A stretch of 40,663 nucleotides of DNA from an uncultured Clostridia bacterium (lineage in GTDB: Bacteria; Bacillota; Clostridia; Christensenellales; Borkfalkiaceae): assembly GCA_947630605.1 (NCBI GenBank), contig CANRIO010000006.1, forward strand, positions 1 through 40,663, in the 5' to 3' direction. The position numbers were made by a program, and so were the translations under genes. Positions 15,218 through 23,589 of this stretch are shown here, piece by piece (positions within the stretch are counted from its first letter, which is position 1; each line of letters opens with the position of its first letter). The notes under the pieces are model-generated. The model saw nothing but the letters and a program-made list of their open reading frames with translations. It did not search any database and was not told the DNA's origin.

Positions 15218-15856
15218 TTAAGAGGGCATTTTGCAAAGACGCAGGGCCCCGCTGTCGTAGTAGTAGCAAGCGTAGAACCCGTAGTACCAGTCCGAGAAAA
15301 ACAGCCCGTCCGACGTGAACAAACCGCCGTCATCCACATACTTTTGGAATACCCATACCTGTCCGCGCTCTGCGGGTTCGCTCCAGTTGCGGTACCGCGA
15401 GCAGTAATACTGTGAGTGGTGCCTTGCTTCGCCCGGATCTTCTTCATACGGGACCTGAAGATTTGCCGCCGGAACGGCAAGTGCTTTTTCCGTGCTGTCT
15501 ACGGAGATCTTTGTTATGGATCCTGCGTACCCTTCGGTATAGGACTCAGGAACGGAAAGGCTCGACTTCTTATAGCCTCCGCTCGTTGCCGCGTCCGTGT
15601 CGATAAGGTGGGTGTAGTAGACATTCCGCTCCTTATCCCAGTAGATCCCGTTGATATTCGTCCCCGCGAATGCGGCATCGAGGCCAAAGAGCTTGAGTTG
15701 CCCCGAGGTCTTATTCATTCCGCTGTGCGTCGTGATCTCGTCCGTCGTCCCTGTCGTGCAGTCCTGCGTCTGTCCATCTCCCAATTCGAGCATATTGTAA
15801 ATATCGGCACGCGCGAAAAAGATCGATGCGAGCTTGACGAGCAGATCCTTATACAT
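15218..15856 (-). CDS. DGR variable protein, C-terminal half of a lectin-like receptor-binding domain
   Basis: 212 aa from the ATG in TGATG at the end of the fibre gene (15856). The frame is open further upstream, to at least 15916, without a better start. It carries SGMNKTSGQLKLFGLDAAF and QVWVFQKYVDDGGLF, typical of the C-type-lectin fold of DGR targets. The variable C-terminus reads SDWYYGFYACYYYDSGALRL, rich in Tyr, Trp, Asp and Ser as in binding surfaces. The first residues (MYKDLLVKLASIFFARADIYNMLELGDGQ) look like the middle of the lectin domain, not a natural N-terminus. The missing N-terminal half is at the end of the 1140-aa fibre, in the other frame. It is made either by reinitiation at TGATG or as a -1 frameshift fusion. 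Confidence 0.88.
   Translation of the reverse strand: MYKDLLVKLASIFFARADIYNMLELGDGQTQDCTTGTTDEITTHSGMNKTSGQLKLFGLDAAFAGTNINGIYWDKERNVYYTHLIDTDAATSGGYKKSSLSVPESYTEGYAGSITKISVDSTEKALAVPAANLQVPYEEDPGEARHHSQYYCSRYRNWSEPAERGQVWVFQKYVDDGGLFTSDGLFFSDWYYGFYACYYYDSGALRLCKMPS
15237..15307 (-). repeat. DGR variable repeat (VR)
   Basis: 71 bp in the last codons of the target gene. Aligned with the TR it has eight substitutions, every one at a template adenine (A to T or G at first codon positions of AAC/AGG), plus 3-bp and 6-bp in-frame gaps. The 3' 17 bp (AGCGGGGCCCTGCGTCT) is GC-rich and identical to the TR, as expected for the initiation-of-homing site. Confidence 0.93.
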
Positions 15857-18800
15857 CAGTGGAGCATGTGATAGGTGGGGTCCGTCGCCTTGATCATCTC
15901 CATTCCCGCTTCCCAATTCACATAGGAAAGGGCATAGTTCACGCCCGAGACGCTCCGCACCTTGATCTCGCCCGGACTGCGGTCTGAAAGGTCGTCCTCT
16001 GCTTCGCTCTCGGAAACCGTGTCATACGGCGATGACATATACTTCGCGATCTGAACGCTTCCATAGCCGTTGTAAGCGGAATTGCTCGTCCACTTCTTAA
16101 ACGCCGGATGAAGCTCGTAGCCGAGGCTCTCGTCCCCATCCTCGTAGAGCTTCACGCTCAACGCCTCGACCTCGCCGTCATGGATTCGGTCGTAGCGGAA
16201 CGCCATCGGGGGGATGATGACGAAGACATTCCCCTTTTCGTCCGTCGTCTCTTGGAAGTGGAAGAAGTCTTGCATCGCGGGATCGCTCAACACAAAATCG
16301 ATGAGGTTTTCGTTGCCGTCCTGCGGAACGAGAGACAGCTCGACGCCGCTCGCGTCGTATGTACGCTTCCATACGGGGTTGACGCTCCCCATGCCGCTGA
16401 CGCCGTAGATCTTGCTTGTAGGACGTTTCCCCATCATATTGAAGATGGGATCGCCCCAGCCGCTCTCTTTTTTATTATAGACGTCGCCCGTCTCGGTGTC
16501 AAGATAATGGTCGCCTTCCTTCCCCGTCTCATCGGTCGGCTCGCCAAAGTCGCTGAGCCATGTCGCGCCGTCCGCCCCGTCTTTGCCATTTTCGCCATCG
16601 GCTCCATTCTCGCCCTGCGCGCGGACGCCCGTGTCTCTCTCTCCGATGAACCAGTTGTCGTTCTCTCCGATATGCGGCATGTTCGCGGCGCGTTCTTTCT
16701 CTGCCGCCGCCCGCTCTTCCTCGGCTCTGACGCGTGCCGCTTCGCTCTCGGCCCGCACGGCTTCGGCGGATGCACGCTTGCCTTCTTCCTCGTCCCGCTC
16801 CGTCTCGGCTTTCGCACGGACTTCCTCGGCATCCTCACGTTTCGTTTCAGCAGTTGATCTCTTCTTCTCCGCCTCGTCCCGTTCTTTCTCCGCAGATACT
16901 CTTGCCGCCTCAGCGGTCACACGGGTGCCTTCGGCGACCGCACGGTCCGTTTCTGCCTTTGCGCGGTCCTTTTCCCCCTGCGCTCTCTCCGCCTCATTCT
17001 GCGCCCGAGTTTCCTCGGCTGTGCCGCGTTTGGCTTCCGCCTTCTCTCTTTCCGTCTCCGCATCCGCCCGTTTCTCTTCGGCTTTGGAGCGGTTCTCTTC
17101 CGCCGCCACCCGAAGGGTCTCTGCCGTGGCACGATCATTCTCGGCTGTCGCACGCAGCTTTTCATTCTCGGCGCGCGCTTTCTCGGCGGTATCACGCAAA
17201 AGCTCTGCCGCGACTCTCGTCTGCTCGGCGGTGCCTCTCTCTTCGTCCGCCTGAGCGCGCTTATCCTCGGCAGATGACCGCGAAGTCTCGGCGGCCTCAC
17301 GTTTCCCTTCGGCGATCGCCCTTTCGCTCTCGGCGGAAGCACGCTCTTTTTCTGCTTTCGCGCGCTCATCTTCGGCTCCCGCACGGGTCCCCTCTGCCGC
17401 CGCCCTTTGAAGCTCTGCCGTCTTTCTCTTTTCCTCTTCGGCGGCGCGCCCTTCCTCGCTCTGCGAACGGGTTTGCTCCGCCGCCACGCGCTCCGTCTCG
17501 GCTTTTGTGCGTTCTTTGTCGGCGGCGATCCTCGCGTCCTCATGCTCGACGCGCTCCGCCTCAGCGGTTACGCGCTTGCCCTCTTCTACGGCACGGTCCG
17601 TTTCCGCCTTCGCCCTCTCCTTCTCGGCGGCATCACGCGCCTTTTCTGCGGTATCGCGCTTCTCTTCGGCGGTTGATCTCTCCGTCTCGGCGGTCACGCG
17701 TTCGCCCTCGGCGGTCTCCCGTAAAGTCTCGGACGCCGCTCTCTTCTCTTCGGCTTTGGAGCGGTTCCCTTCCGCCGCCGCACGGTCCTGCTCTGCGGTA
17801 GCCCTCTGCGCCTCGGCTTCCCCGCGCTTTTCCTCTGCACCCGCACGCTTGTCCTCGGCGGACTCTCTTGCCTTCTCGGAAGTTTCACGGGTACCCTCGG
17901 AGACCGCACGCCCCGTTTCTGCCTTTGCACGGTCCTTCTCTGCCGCGACGCGGTCTGCCTCGGAAGTTTCGCGCGCTTCCTCGGATGCGACTCTGCCCTG
18001 TTCCGCACTCTCGCGCGTCTGCTCCGAAGATGCACGCTCTTCCTCTGCGGCGGATCTTCCCTGTTCAGCGGTTTCGCGTAAGCTCTCGGCTGTGTTACGC
18101 TCCCCCTCGGTTTTCACTCTCTCGCTTTCCGCTTCGGTTCTCTTCCCCTCGGCGGTGTCGCGCTTCGTCTCATCTGCCGCCCGTTGCTTTTCTGCGGTGT
18201 CGCGCTTCCCTTCTTCTACGGCGCGCGCCGATTCGGCGGTAGTTCTCCCCTGCTCCGCCGTCACGCGGCCCGTTTCAGCCTTCTCTCTTTGCGTTTCGGC
18301 AACGGCTCTGCCGCTCTCTGCTTCCTTACGGCTCGCCTCTGCGGATGCACGCTCAAGCTCCGCCGCCGCCCGCCCGCTTTCCTGTCTCTTGCGGGTTTCC
18401 TCGGCGGATGAGCGCTCCGTCTCGGCACTCTCCCGCTCCTCCTCGGCTGTGTTGCGCACGCCCTCTGCGATCGCTCTTTCGCTCTCAGCGGATGCGCGCT
18501 CTTCCTCTGCCGCGACACGGGCCTGTTCTGCTTCCTCGCGCTCGCTCTCCGCGCTCCCACGCGTCTGCTCCGCCACCGTCCGCTCTTCTTCGGCTTTCGC
18601 ACGCTCATTCTCCGCAGCGTCTCTTCCCTGTTCTGCGAGATCGCGGGAGGTCTCGGCCGCGTTACGCTGCCCCTCGGCTTCGACGCGTGTCTCTTCCGCA
18701 GACGCTCTCCCGCTCTCGGCTTCCTCGCGTCTTTTTTCCGCTGCCGCGCGGTTTTCCTCTTCCTCGCCGGCGTTCTTCTCGAACTCGCTAAGATCTTGAA

Positions 18801-19278
18801 GGAGCTTAGAGAGAAGATCGTATGTCTTGCCATCCATTATGTCGGTGTATCTCGCGCCGCTCGACTGCACATAGACGCGGAAGTTCGCCGAGCGGATGAG
18901 ATAGTTCGTGCCGTCCTCTTTCACGCCCCAAACCATCGCGTCGCAAAGGATGAAGTCGTCTGCAATCTCGACTGCCCAAGCGTCCAGCGGAAGCGTGAAT
19001 GTGCCGTCCCCGTTGTCGATGCCGAGGAACGCCTTCGACTGTCCGTCTCCGCGTGCGACGCCGATCCCGACCTTCGTCACCGTGCCGTAGTCGGAATAAG
19101 GGATCTTCTTCCTGTCATCCATCAGGGTCACAAGGAAGAAGCGCGAGTTGAAGTCTTCCTGCTTTGCAAAAATGGGACGGCCCCCAAAGTTTTTTGAGCC
19201 GAATGTTGCTTCCGATTTTCCCCCGCACCCATCCACGGGACTGTCGATCGGAAGTTCCAAGATCGCTTTGTAGTCCAT
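15856..19278 (-). CDS. Long coiled-coil tail fibre with BppU-type head and truncated lectin end
   Basis: 1140 aa. Residues 1-160 resemble the BppU N-terminal baseplate-attachment domain of Firmicutes phages (SRFFLVTLMDDRKKIPYSDYG, FILCDAMVWGVKEDG). Residues about 172-865 form an almost uninterrupted heptad array [xAExxRx], about 99 copies, an extended trimeric coiled coil by inference. A collagen-like run (GENGADGENGKDGADGA) follows. Residues about 950-1140 have the opening half of a DGR-target lectin domain (NPVWKRTYDASG, VFVIIPPMAFRYDRI, YELHPAFKKW, QIAKYMSSPYD). It ends abruptly at TYHMLH. The AAAGGAG ribosome site is 9 bp from the ATG. It should be the shaft that carries the variable tip. 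Confidence 0.85.
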   Translation of the reverse strand: MDYKAILELPIDSPVDGCGGKSEATFGSKNFGGRPIFAKQEDFNSRFFLVTLMDDRKKIPYSDYGTVTKVGIGVARGDGQSKAFLGIDNGDGTFTLPLDAWAVEIADDFILCDAMVWGVKEDGTNYLIRSANFRVYVQSSGARYTDIMDGKTYDLLSKLLQDLSEFEKNAGEEEENRAAAEKRREEAESGRASAEETRVEAEGQRNAAETSRDLAEQGRDAAENERAKAEEERTVAEQTRGSAESEREEAEQARVAAEEERASAESERAIAEGVRNTAEEERESAETERSSAEETRKRQESGRAAAELERASAEASRKEAESGRAVAETQREKAETGRVTAEQGRTTAESARAVEEGKRDTAEKQRAADETKRDTAEGKRTEAESERVKTEGERNTAESLRETAEQGRSAAEEERASSEQTRESAEQGRVASEEARETSEADRVAAEKDRAKAETGRAVSEGTRETSEKARESAEDKRAGAEEKRGEAEAQRATAEQDRAAAEGNRSKAEEKRAASETLRETAEGERVTAETERSTAEEKRDTAEKARDAAEKERAKAETDRAVEEGKRVTAEAERVEHEDARIAADKERTKAETERVAAEQTRSQSEEGRAAEEEKRKTAELQRAAAEGTRAGAEDERAKAEKERASAESERAIAEGKREAAETSRSSAEDKRAQADEERGTAEQTRVAAELLRDTAEKARAENEKLRATAENDRATAETLRVAAEENRSKAEEKRADAETEREKAEAKRGTAEETRAQNEAERAQGEKDRAKAETDRAVAEGTRVTAEAARVSAEKERDEAEKKRSTAETKREDAEEVRAKAETERDEEEGKRASAEAVRAESEAARVRAEEERAAAEKERAANMPHIGENDNWFIGERDTGVRAQGENGADGENGKDGADGATWLSDFGEPTDETGKEGDHYLDTETGDVYNKKESGWGDPIFNMMGKRPTSKIYGVSGMGSVNPVWKRTYDASGVELSLVPQDGNENLIDFVLSDPAMQDFFHFQETTDEKGNVFVIIPPMAFRYDRIHDGEVEALSVKLYEDGDESLGYELHPAFKKWTSNSAYNGYGSVQIAKYMSSPYDTVSESEAEDDLSDRSPGEIKVRSVSGVNYALSYVNWEAGMEMIKATDPTYHMLH
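16680..18765 (-). repeat. 21-bp-period heptad-coding array
   Basis: About 2.1 kb inside the fibre gene in which every 21 bp encodes xAExxRx. Synonymous and x-position changes keep most DNA copies different. This explains the long open antisense frames on the plus strand. Confidence 0.85.
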
Positions 19279-19281
19279 AGT

Positions 19282-19722
19282 TCACTCCTTTTTTTGTTTC
19301 AAAAATTCACGCAGTTCCTCAACTGCCTTTATCGCCTTTTGCAAAACATCTTCCGATGCGGTGGCGACCTTTTTATAGTCCATATGCGTCGCTGCAATCG
19401 GGATCTCCACGGGCATCCACACGATTTTTTCGTTTTCGCTTTCGCTGTAAAATACGATCGTCGTCGTGCCTGCGTATGTCATCGAAGCCGGAAGCGTGAA
19501 GGTTTTTGTTGCTCCGCTTCCGAAAAGCTCCTGCGCTGCATATTCTCCCTTTGCGTTCCTCATGTACGCATAGCGGCGGGCAAGGGGGCTGTCGGCATAT
19601 CCCGGCGGATAGCGCACGCCGATCTCCGTCGCATTGTTCTCGCCCTCGACGATGCTATATCCCTGCTCCCATGTCACCTTTGTTTTTTTGTTCGGAAGAA
19701 GATAAATATCAACTTTCGCCAT
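19282..19722 (-). CDS. Baseplate/fibre-associated structural protein
   Basis: 146 aa, no firm family. It starts MAKVDIYLLPNKKTKVTWEQGYS, continues as a beta-rich domain (FTLPASMTYAGTTTIVFYSESENEK) and ends in a charged helix (ASEDVLQKAIKAVEELREFLKQKKE). The gene ends 3 bp before the fibre gene and starts 3 bp after the preceding paralogue, so it is in the tail-tip operon. It may be an adaptor between baseplate and fibre. Confidence 0.65.
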   Translation of the reverse strand: MAKVDIYLLPNKKTKVTWEQGYSIVEGENNATEIGVRYPPGYADSPLARRYAYMRNAKGEYAAQELFGSGATKTFTLPASMTYAGTTTIVFYSESENEKIVWMPVEIPIAATHMDYKKVATASEDVLQKAIKAVEELREFLKQKKE

Positions 19723-19725
19723 ATG

Positions 19726-20751
19726 TCAAACCTGCCACCACGCGTATATTTTTATCGGGTAATCATCCCCTTGACCTACTCCCTGTCCGCCAATAAATTC
19801 AAGCGTAATCTTTCCCGTTGTGCTATCTATACTGAGAAGATAAAGAACGTAATTTCTCCCGCCCTCTACTTCCCAATATCCATGACGGTCAAACGATGCG
19901 ATAAGAAAATCACCGATCGAGCCTCTGAACCCTTCCGGTATTGTTCCGATTTCCTTCTTCGTTCCATAACTTGTCGTAAAATACGGAATTGTCACATCCA
20001 ATCTCATGTGACAATAGTTCCCTTCCTTGATCAACTTATTTGTTGATGCCGTTCCGTACGATAATTGAACTTCCCCTTCTCTACGTCCGAGTTTTTCGAG
20101 TCTGTCATTGATTGCTTGGAGATGCGCCGCTAATGTTTTGTCGGAATACCCTTCCGCATACTGCGCATATTCGGAATACACGGCATGCCCGCTGTTAATC
20201 GCGTAGAGCGGCTGATATCCATCATAATTACCAAAGCTACCCTCCGTGATTGTAGTGATAGTCCCGTCTTCATTAAATCCAACCTTGGCAAGTATCATCC
20301 GAAAAATTCCGTTTGGGTTGATACACAAATTGTCTTTCCGAAACCACGCCACCCCTTCCGGACTATCAGGGCCATAGTGGATGTCGATTTTTCCGACCGC
20401 CTCGTCAGGATTACTGAGATTCCATTCAAGGTAAATATAGAACATCCCATTAGGATTTGACCGATCCGCCTTGAGATGAATCGTCTCTTCGTTCAAGATA
20501 TCATATCCATATGCCGTCGCCATGCCCGGACCGACCGTGATATCATCAACCGTCTTCCCCTCGATTTTCCAGTTAAAGCTCGGATTGTCGTCTCTCATTT
20601 CCCCAGTCGGATCTGCATCTGAATAAAATGTGTTATGCAGGATTCCCACATCGAACCCTCGGAGAAACCGAAGCGCCTCCGCCTGAAATCTTCCATCGAT
20701 TGGATTGATGTTTTTTTCTGCGTTCCCCGCCGCCGCTACCTTTAATCTCAT
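19726..20751 (-). CDS. Baseplate protein, paralogue B
   Basis: 341 aa from the ATG at 20751; a TTG two codons upstream overlaps the previous stop. Residues 1-200 are clearly homologous to the neighbouring gene: MRLKVAAAGNAEKNINPIDGRFQAE..., GPGMATAYGYDI, LEWNLSNPDEAVGKIDIH. The C-terminal 110 residues differ and are beta-rich (YVLYLLSIDSTTGKITLEFIGG), probably a receptor- or fibre-contacting head. It is a tail-tip structural protein by context. Confidence 0.75.
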   Translation of the reverse strand: MRLKVAAAGNAEKNINPIDGRFQAEALRFLRGFDVGILHNTFYSDADPTGEMRDDNPSFNWKIEGKTVDDITVGPGMATAYGYDILNEETIHLKADRSNPNGMFYIYLEWNLSNPDEAVGKIDIHYGPDSPEGVAWFRKDNLCINPNGIFRMILAKVGFNEDGTITTITEGSFGNYDGYQPLYAINSGHAVYSEYAQYAEGYSDKTLAAHLQAINDRLEKLGRREGEVQLSYGTASTNKLIKEGNYCHMRLDVTIPYFTTSYGTKKEIGTIPEGFRGSIGDFLIASFDRHGYWEVEGGRNYVLYLLSIDSTTGKITLEFIGGQGVGQGDDYPIKIYAWWQV

Positions 20752-20753
20752 AC

Positions 20754-21437
20754 TCAATATCCCAGTTTTTCAAGCTCCGAATAAATTCTACCCAGATGCT
20801 CGCTTATGCTCATTCCATACATGTCGTCCTGCGCTACTTTTGCATTCGTCGCTCGAGCTGCATGGCTACAGTTGTTCACAAAAAGCGGATGCTCGATCGT
20901 AGGTGCCCCGAACACACCCCATCGCGCCGGGCTGTTAAGTGCCCCCTGCGGGTTTATCCTGATGCGCCAAAGGATCATTTGATATACGCCAAGCGGGTTG
21001 TTGATGAGGTTATCCTGCCTCTGCGGCGTCCACTCTCCGTTCGTCCCGTTGTCGTGGATGTCGATCTTCCCGACCGCCTCGTCAGGGTTGCTAAAATCCC
21101 ATTCGAGATATACAAAAATGTATTTCCAACCCGCAGATGGAAGTACTGCAGTTAAATGCACATCTTCCTCGCTGATAATGTCATAGCCGTACGCCGTCGC
21201 CATGCCCGGACGTATGACGACCTGTCCATCTTTTGAATTTATCAGATCGATATCCCAGTTGTCGCGTGGCTTTGCCGTGCGCTTTTCGCCCGTTTGGTCA
21301 TCTTCAGAATAAAACGCATTCCAAAGGACGCCCACGTCATATCCGCGAAGAAAACGCAATGCCTCCGCCTGAAAGCACGGAACGATGACATTGATATTTT
21401 TTTCGGCGTTGCCTTCCGCCGCCACCTTCAGCCTCAT
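20754..21437 (-). CDS. Baseplate protein, paralogue A
   Basis: 227 aa. The ATG at 21437 overlaps the upstream stop as ATGA, with an AGGGGG ribosome site. It shares with paralogue B the opening MRLKVAAEGNAEKNIN, FQAEALRFLRGYDVG, RPGMATAYGYDI and LEWDFSNPDEAVGKIDIH, and ends in a short helix (SISEHLGRIYSELEKLGY). It lacks the extra C-terminal domain of B. It arose by tandem duplication. Confidence 0.75.
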   Translation of the reverse strand: MRLKVAAEGNAEKNINVIVPCFQAEALRFLRGYDVGVLWNAFYSEDDQTGEKRTAKPRDNWDIDLINSKDGQVVIRPGMATAYGYDIISEEDVHLTAVLPSAGWKYIFVYLEWDFSNPDEAVGKIDIHDNGTNGEWTPQRQDNLINNPLGVYQMILWRIRINPQGALNSPARWGVFGAPTIEHPLFVNNCSHAARATNAKVAQDDMYGMSISEHLGRIYSELEKLGY

Positions 21438-22663
21438 GTCCCCCTCACTGCGCGCATGGTCTGCATTTGAATGAGATCGGTATAGTTGATCCTGATCTTC
21501 CCGAAGATGAGCGTCACCTCGCTTGAGTCGCTGCTCTCCTTTCTCCCTGTATAAATCGACTTCCACACGCGCTCGGAATATTCTTCTACGATGGCATCTC
21601 CCGCCATCATGTCGTCCTGCTCCGTGACGACGGTGATGGCATCGCCGATCCTAAGGTTCTTCGGCATCATGGCACAATTCCGATCGATCTTTACGCTAAT
21701 ATAGTGATTGAAGTCGTTGTAGCGAAGCGCGTCCTCTGCGATATCCTGCTCCGTCGCTCCATCGTTGTTGTCGACGTTGAACTCCGCCACGGTGAGCTTA
21801 TACGGCTGAACGCGGTTCGGAGAAGATGCGTCCCGCGTCACCGTGTTGTCCGAAAGGAGATACCATGTCGAGAGCAAGGCTTTTGTCTCTCCATCTATCA
21901 CTTGGCATACTGTCGCGGCAGCCGCGCTGTCCTCCGTGTGCGTCACCGTCATGCCGTGGATATTGTTTTTCAGAATGCGTCCCTCCGTCGTGTTGTGCGT
22001 GATGAACACATCGATATATGCCCTTGATGCCTCAAAAACGAGGCGGAATTGCACGACGACATTGTGCTTGTTGAAGAGATCAACCAGCCATGTTCGCAGG
22101 TTCACCGTGTTCCCCGTGTAGTCCCAAACCGCAGGAACATTATACTTCCCCGCGCCGTCTTTGCCGCCGCCGCTCGTCCTCACGATAATCGGCAGGCGTT
22201 TGTATCTGTCCGTGTTCTGCGATGCGTAATATGCCGCGATGATCCTTCCCGTCCCCTCGACGCCATCATAAAGATAGTTGATCACGGGATCGTCTTCGCC
22301 GCCCGTGCCGTTGTCGCGCGTTGGGTTGAGTTCTGCTCCATCAAAAAGAGATAGGAGCGATTTGTAAAGGATCTTCCTTTTCTCGTTGTCGACGCTCGTG
22401 ATGACGCCGACGTCGTATGTTCCCGCGTCGTCGATAAGCGCGATGATCTGCCCCGCGACCGCCTTCGTCTCTTCCGCGATATACACCGTGCTGTTGTTCG
22501 CGACCGTGTAATCGTTATCGATCTCATATCCGATGGCGACGCCGCCTGCAGCATAGGTGAGGGTGTCGAAATTCCAAAACTCGAATGTCCCCTCATCTTT
22601 TGTCGGAAGATCCCAAGGATATGCCTCTTTCAGCTCCGTGAATTTATAGGCGCGATATTGCAT
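21434..22663 (-). CDS. Tal-like baseplate hub protein
   Basis: 409 aa. It directly follows Dit, with the start overlapping the Dit stop (TGATG). The N-terminus (MQYRAYKFTELKEAYPWD) and the repeated beta segments, including ILKNNIHGMTVTHTED and MPKNLRIGDAITVVTE, suit the gp27-like hub fold of siphophage tail-associated proteins. No lysozyme or peptidase domain is visible, so it is a short structural version. Confidence 0.7.
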   Translation of the reverse strand: MQYRAYKFTELKEAYPWDLPTKDEGTFEFWNFDTLTYAAGGVAIGYEIDNDYTVANNSTVYIAEETKAVAGQIIALIDDAGTYDVGVITSVDNEKRKILYKSLLSLFDGAELNPTRDNGTGGEDDPVINYLYDGVEGTGRIIAAYYASQNTDRYKRLPIIVRTSGGGKDGAGKYNVPAVWDYTGNTVNLRTWLVDLFNKHNVVVQFRLVFEASRAYIDVFITHNTTEGRILKNNIHGMTVTHTEDSAAAATVCQVIDGETKALLSTWYLLSDNTVTRDASSPNRVQPYKLTVAEFNVDNNDGATEQDIAEDALRYNDFNHYISVKIDRNCAMMPKNLRIGDAITVVTEQDDMMAGDAIVEEYSERVWKSIYTGRKESSDSSEVTLIFGKIRINYTDLIQMQTMRAVRGT

Positions 22664-23571
22664 CAGAGAACCCTAACCTGTTCGATGAATGTTACTTCGA
22701 TCTCGACATCCGTCACCGTGCCGAGATTGAAGACGATCTGATTTTCGCCGTGATAGAGTTCGACGAAATTTATATACTGGGGGTTTGGCTCTTGGAAGTC
22801 GCTTACATCCTCAAATTCGTTCGGCGCGATCTCCACGACCGCGCGCTGAGATGACGGATTGCTATCTACGATCAACGTGCGCCCGGATTGAAGCCCATAC
22901 CCCGTCATCCATTTTGCGTATTGCCTATGCTCCCCGCTTGATGCCACCCATTCCAGCCTTTCAAGCGGGACCGTGCCCGTGTTCTTGATGGAAATCACGC
23001 ATCCTATGCGCGCCCCAGTGTTCTCGATGTTCACATAGAACCTACGCTCGGCTTGATAGAAGTAAGGGTATGTGTAAGAGTAGACATGTGCATCGCCCTT
23101 TATCATCGTCACACTGCTTGCCCGCGTCGTATCTCTACGCCACATGACGGAGAACGGAACGAACTCCATCGGGCAGACCCAGTACCCCGTTTTTGCATCC
23201 TGCTCTCCGCTTGACAGCTTCGTGATACGCACTTTTTTGTACCACGGCCGCGCGAGCTGCATCGTGGGTGTGATGCGTCCCTCTGGGTCATAGAAAAGCT
23301 GCAAGACGTTTGAATAGTCACCGACGAAATCCCCGAATGCCGCCATGTGCTTCGGGTCCCTGAAATACATCGTCCCCTTGATGGTGACCTGCTTCGGCTC
23401 GTCTTCCGTGACGATAAAGTCATCTTTTATGCGCGAAAAAGTGAGCTTCGTCTCGAAGCCCGTCCCGTCAAGCGCGGCAAAAAAGGAGGCATCTTTTTCC
23501 CGTAGCAATCTTGACGGTCGAAGATTCCACACCTGTCCGGCGTCGTTTTTGAGCCACAAGGTCGGTCTCAT
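22663..23571 (-). CDS. Distal tail protein (Dit)
   Basis: 302 aa. It has the Dit order of an N-terminal beta domain (LWLKNDAGQVWNL, ATLDGTGF-like ALDGTGFETKLTFSRI) and a galectin-like C-terminal half (VSIKNTGTVPLERLEW-like; ends VFNLGTVTDVEIEVTFIEQ). The segment GYWVCPMEFVPFSVMWRRD is typical of phage_tail family proteins. It forms the hexameric ring connecting tail tube and baseplate. Between tape measure and hub, as expected. Confidence 0.8.
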   Translation of the reverse strand: MRPTLWLKNDAGQVWNLRPSRLLREKDASFFAALDGTGFETKLTFSRIKDDFIVTEDEPKQVTIKGTMYFRDPKHMAAFGDFVGDYSNVLQLFYDPEGRITPTMQLARPWYKKVRITKLSSGEQDAKTGYWVCPMEFVPFSVMWRRDTTRASSVTMIKGDAHVYSYTYPYFYQAERRFYVNIENTGARIGCVISIKNTGTVPLERLEWVASSGEHRQYAKWMTGYGLQSGRTLIVDSNPSSQRAVVEIAPNEFEDVSDFQEPNPQYINFVELYHGENQIVFNLGTVTDVEIEVTFIEQVRVL

Positions 23572-23589
23572 GCTTGCCTCCTCTTTCTT

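Noticed and set aside
16680-18765. CRISPR-like repeat array
   Set aside because: The 21-bp periodicity is coding (heptads), with no constant repeat and spacer pattern.
16583-18799. Long open plus-strand frames (Ser/Arg/Ala-rich) opposite the fibre gene
   Set aside because: They are the antisense of the xAExxRx array; the periodic codons contain no stops. No ribosome sites and no protein-like composition.
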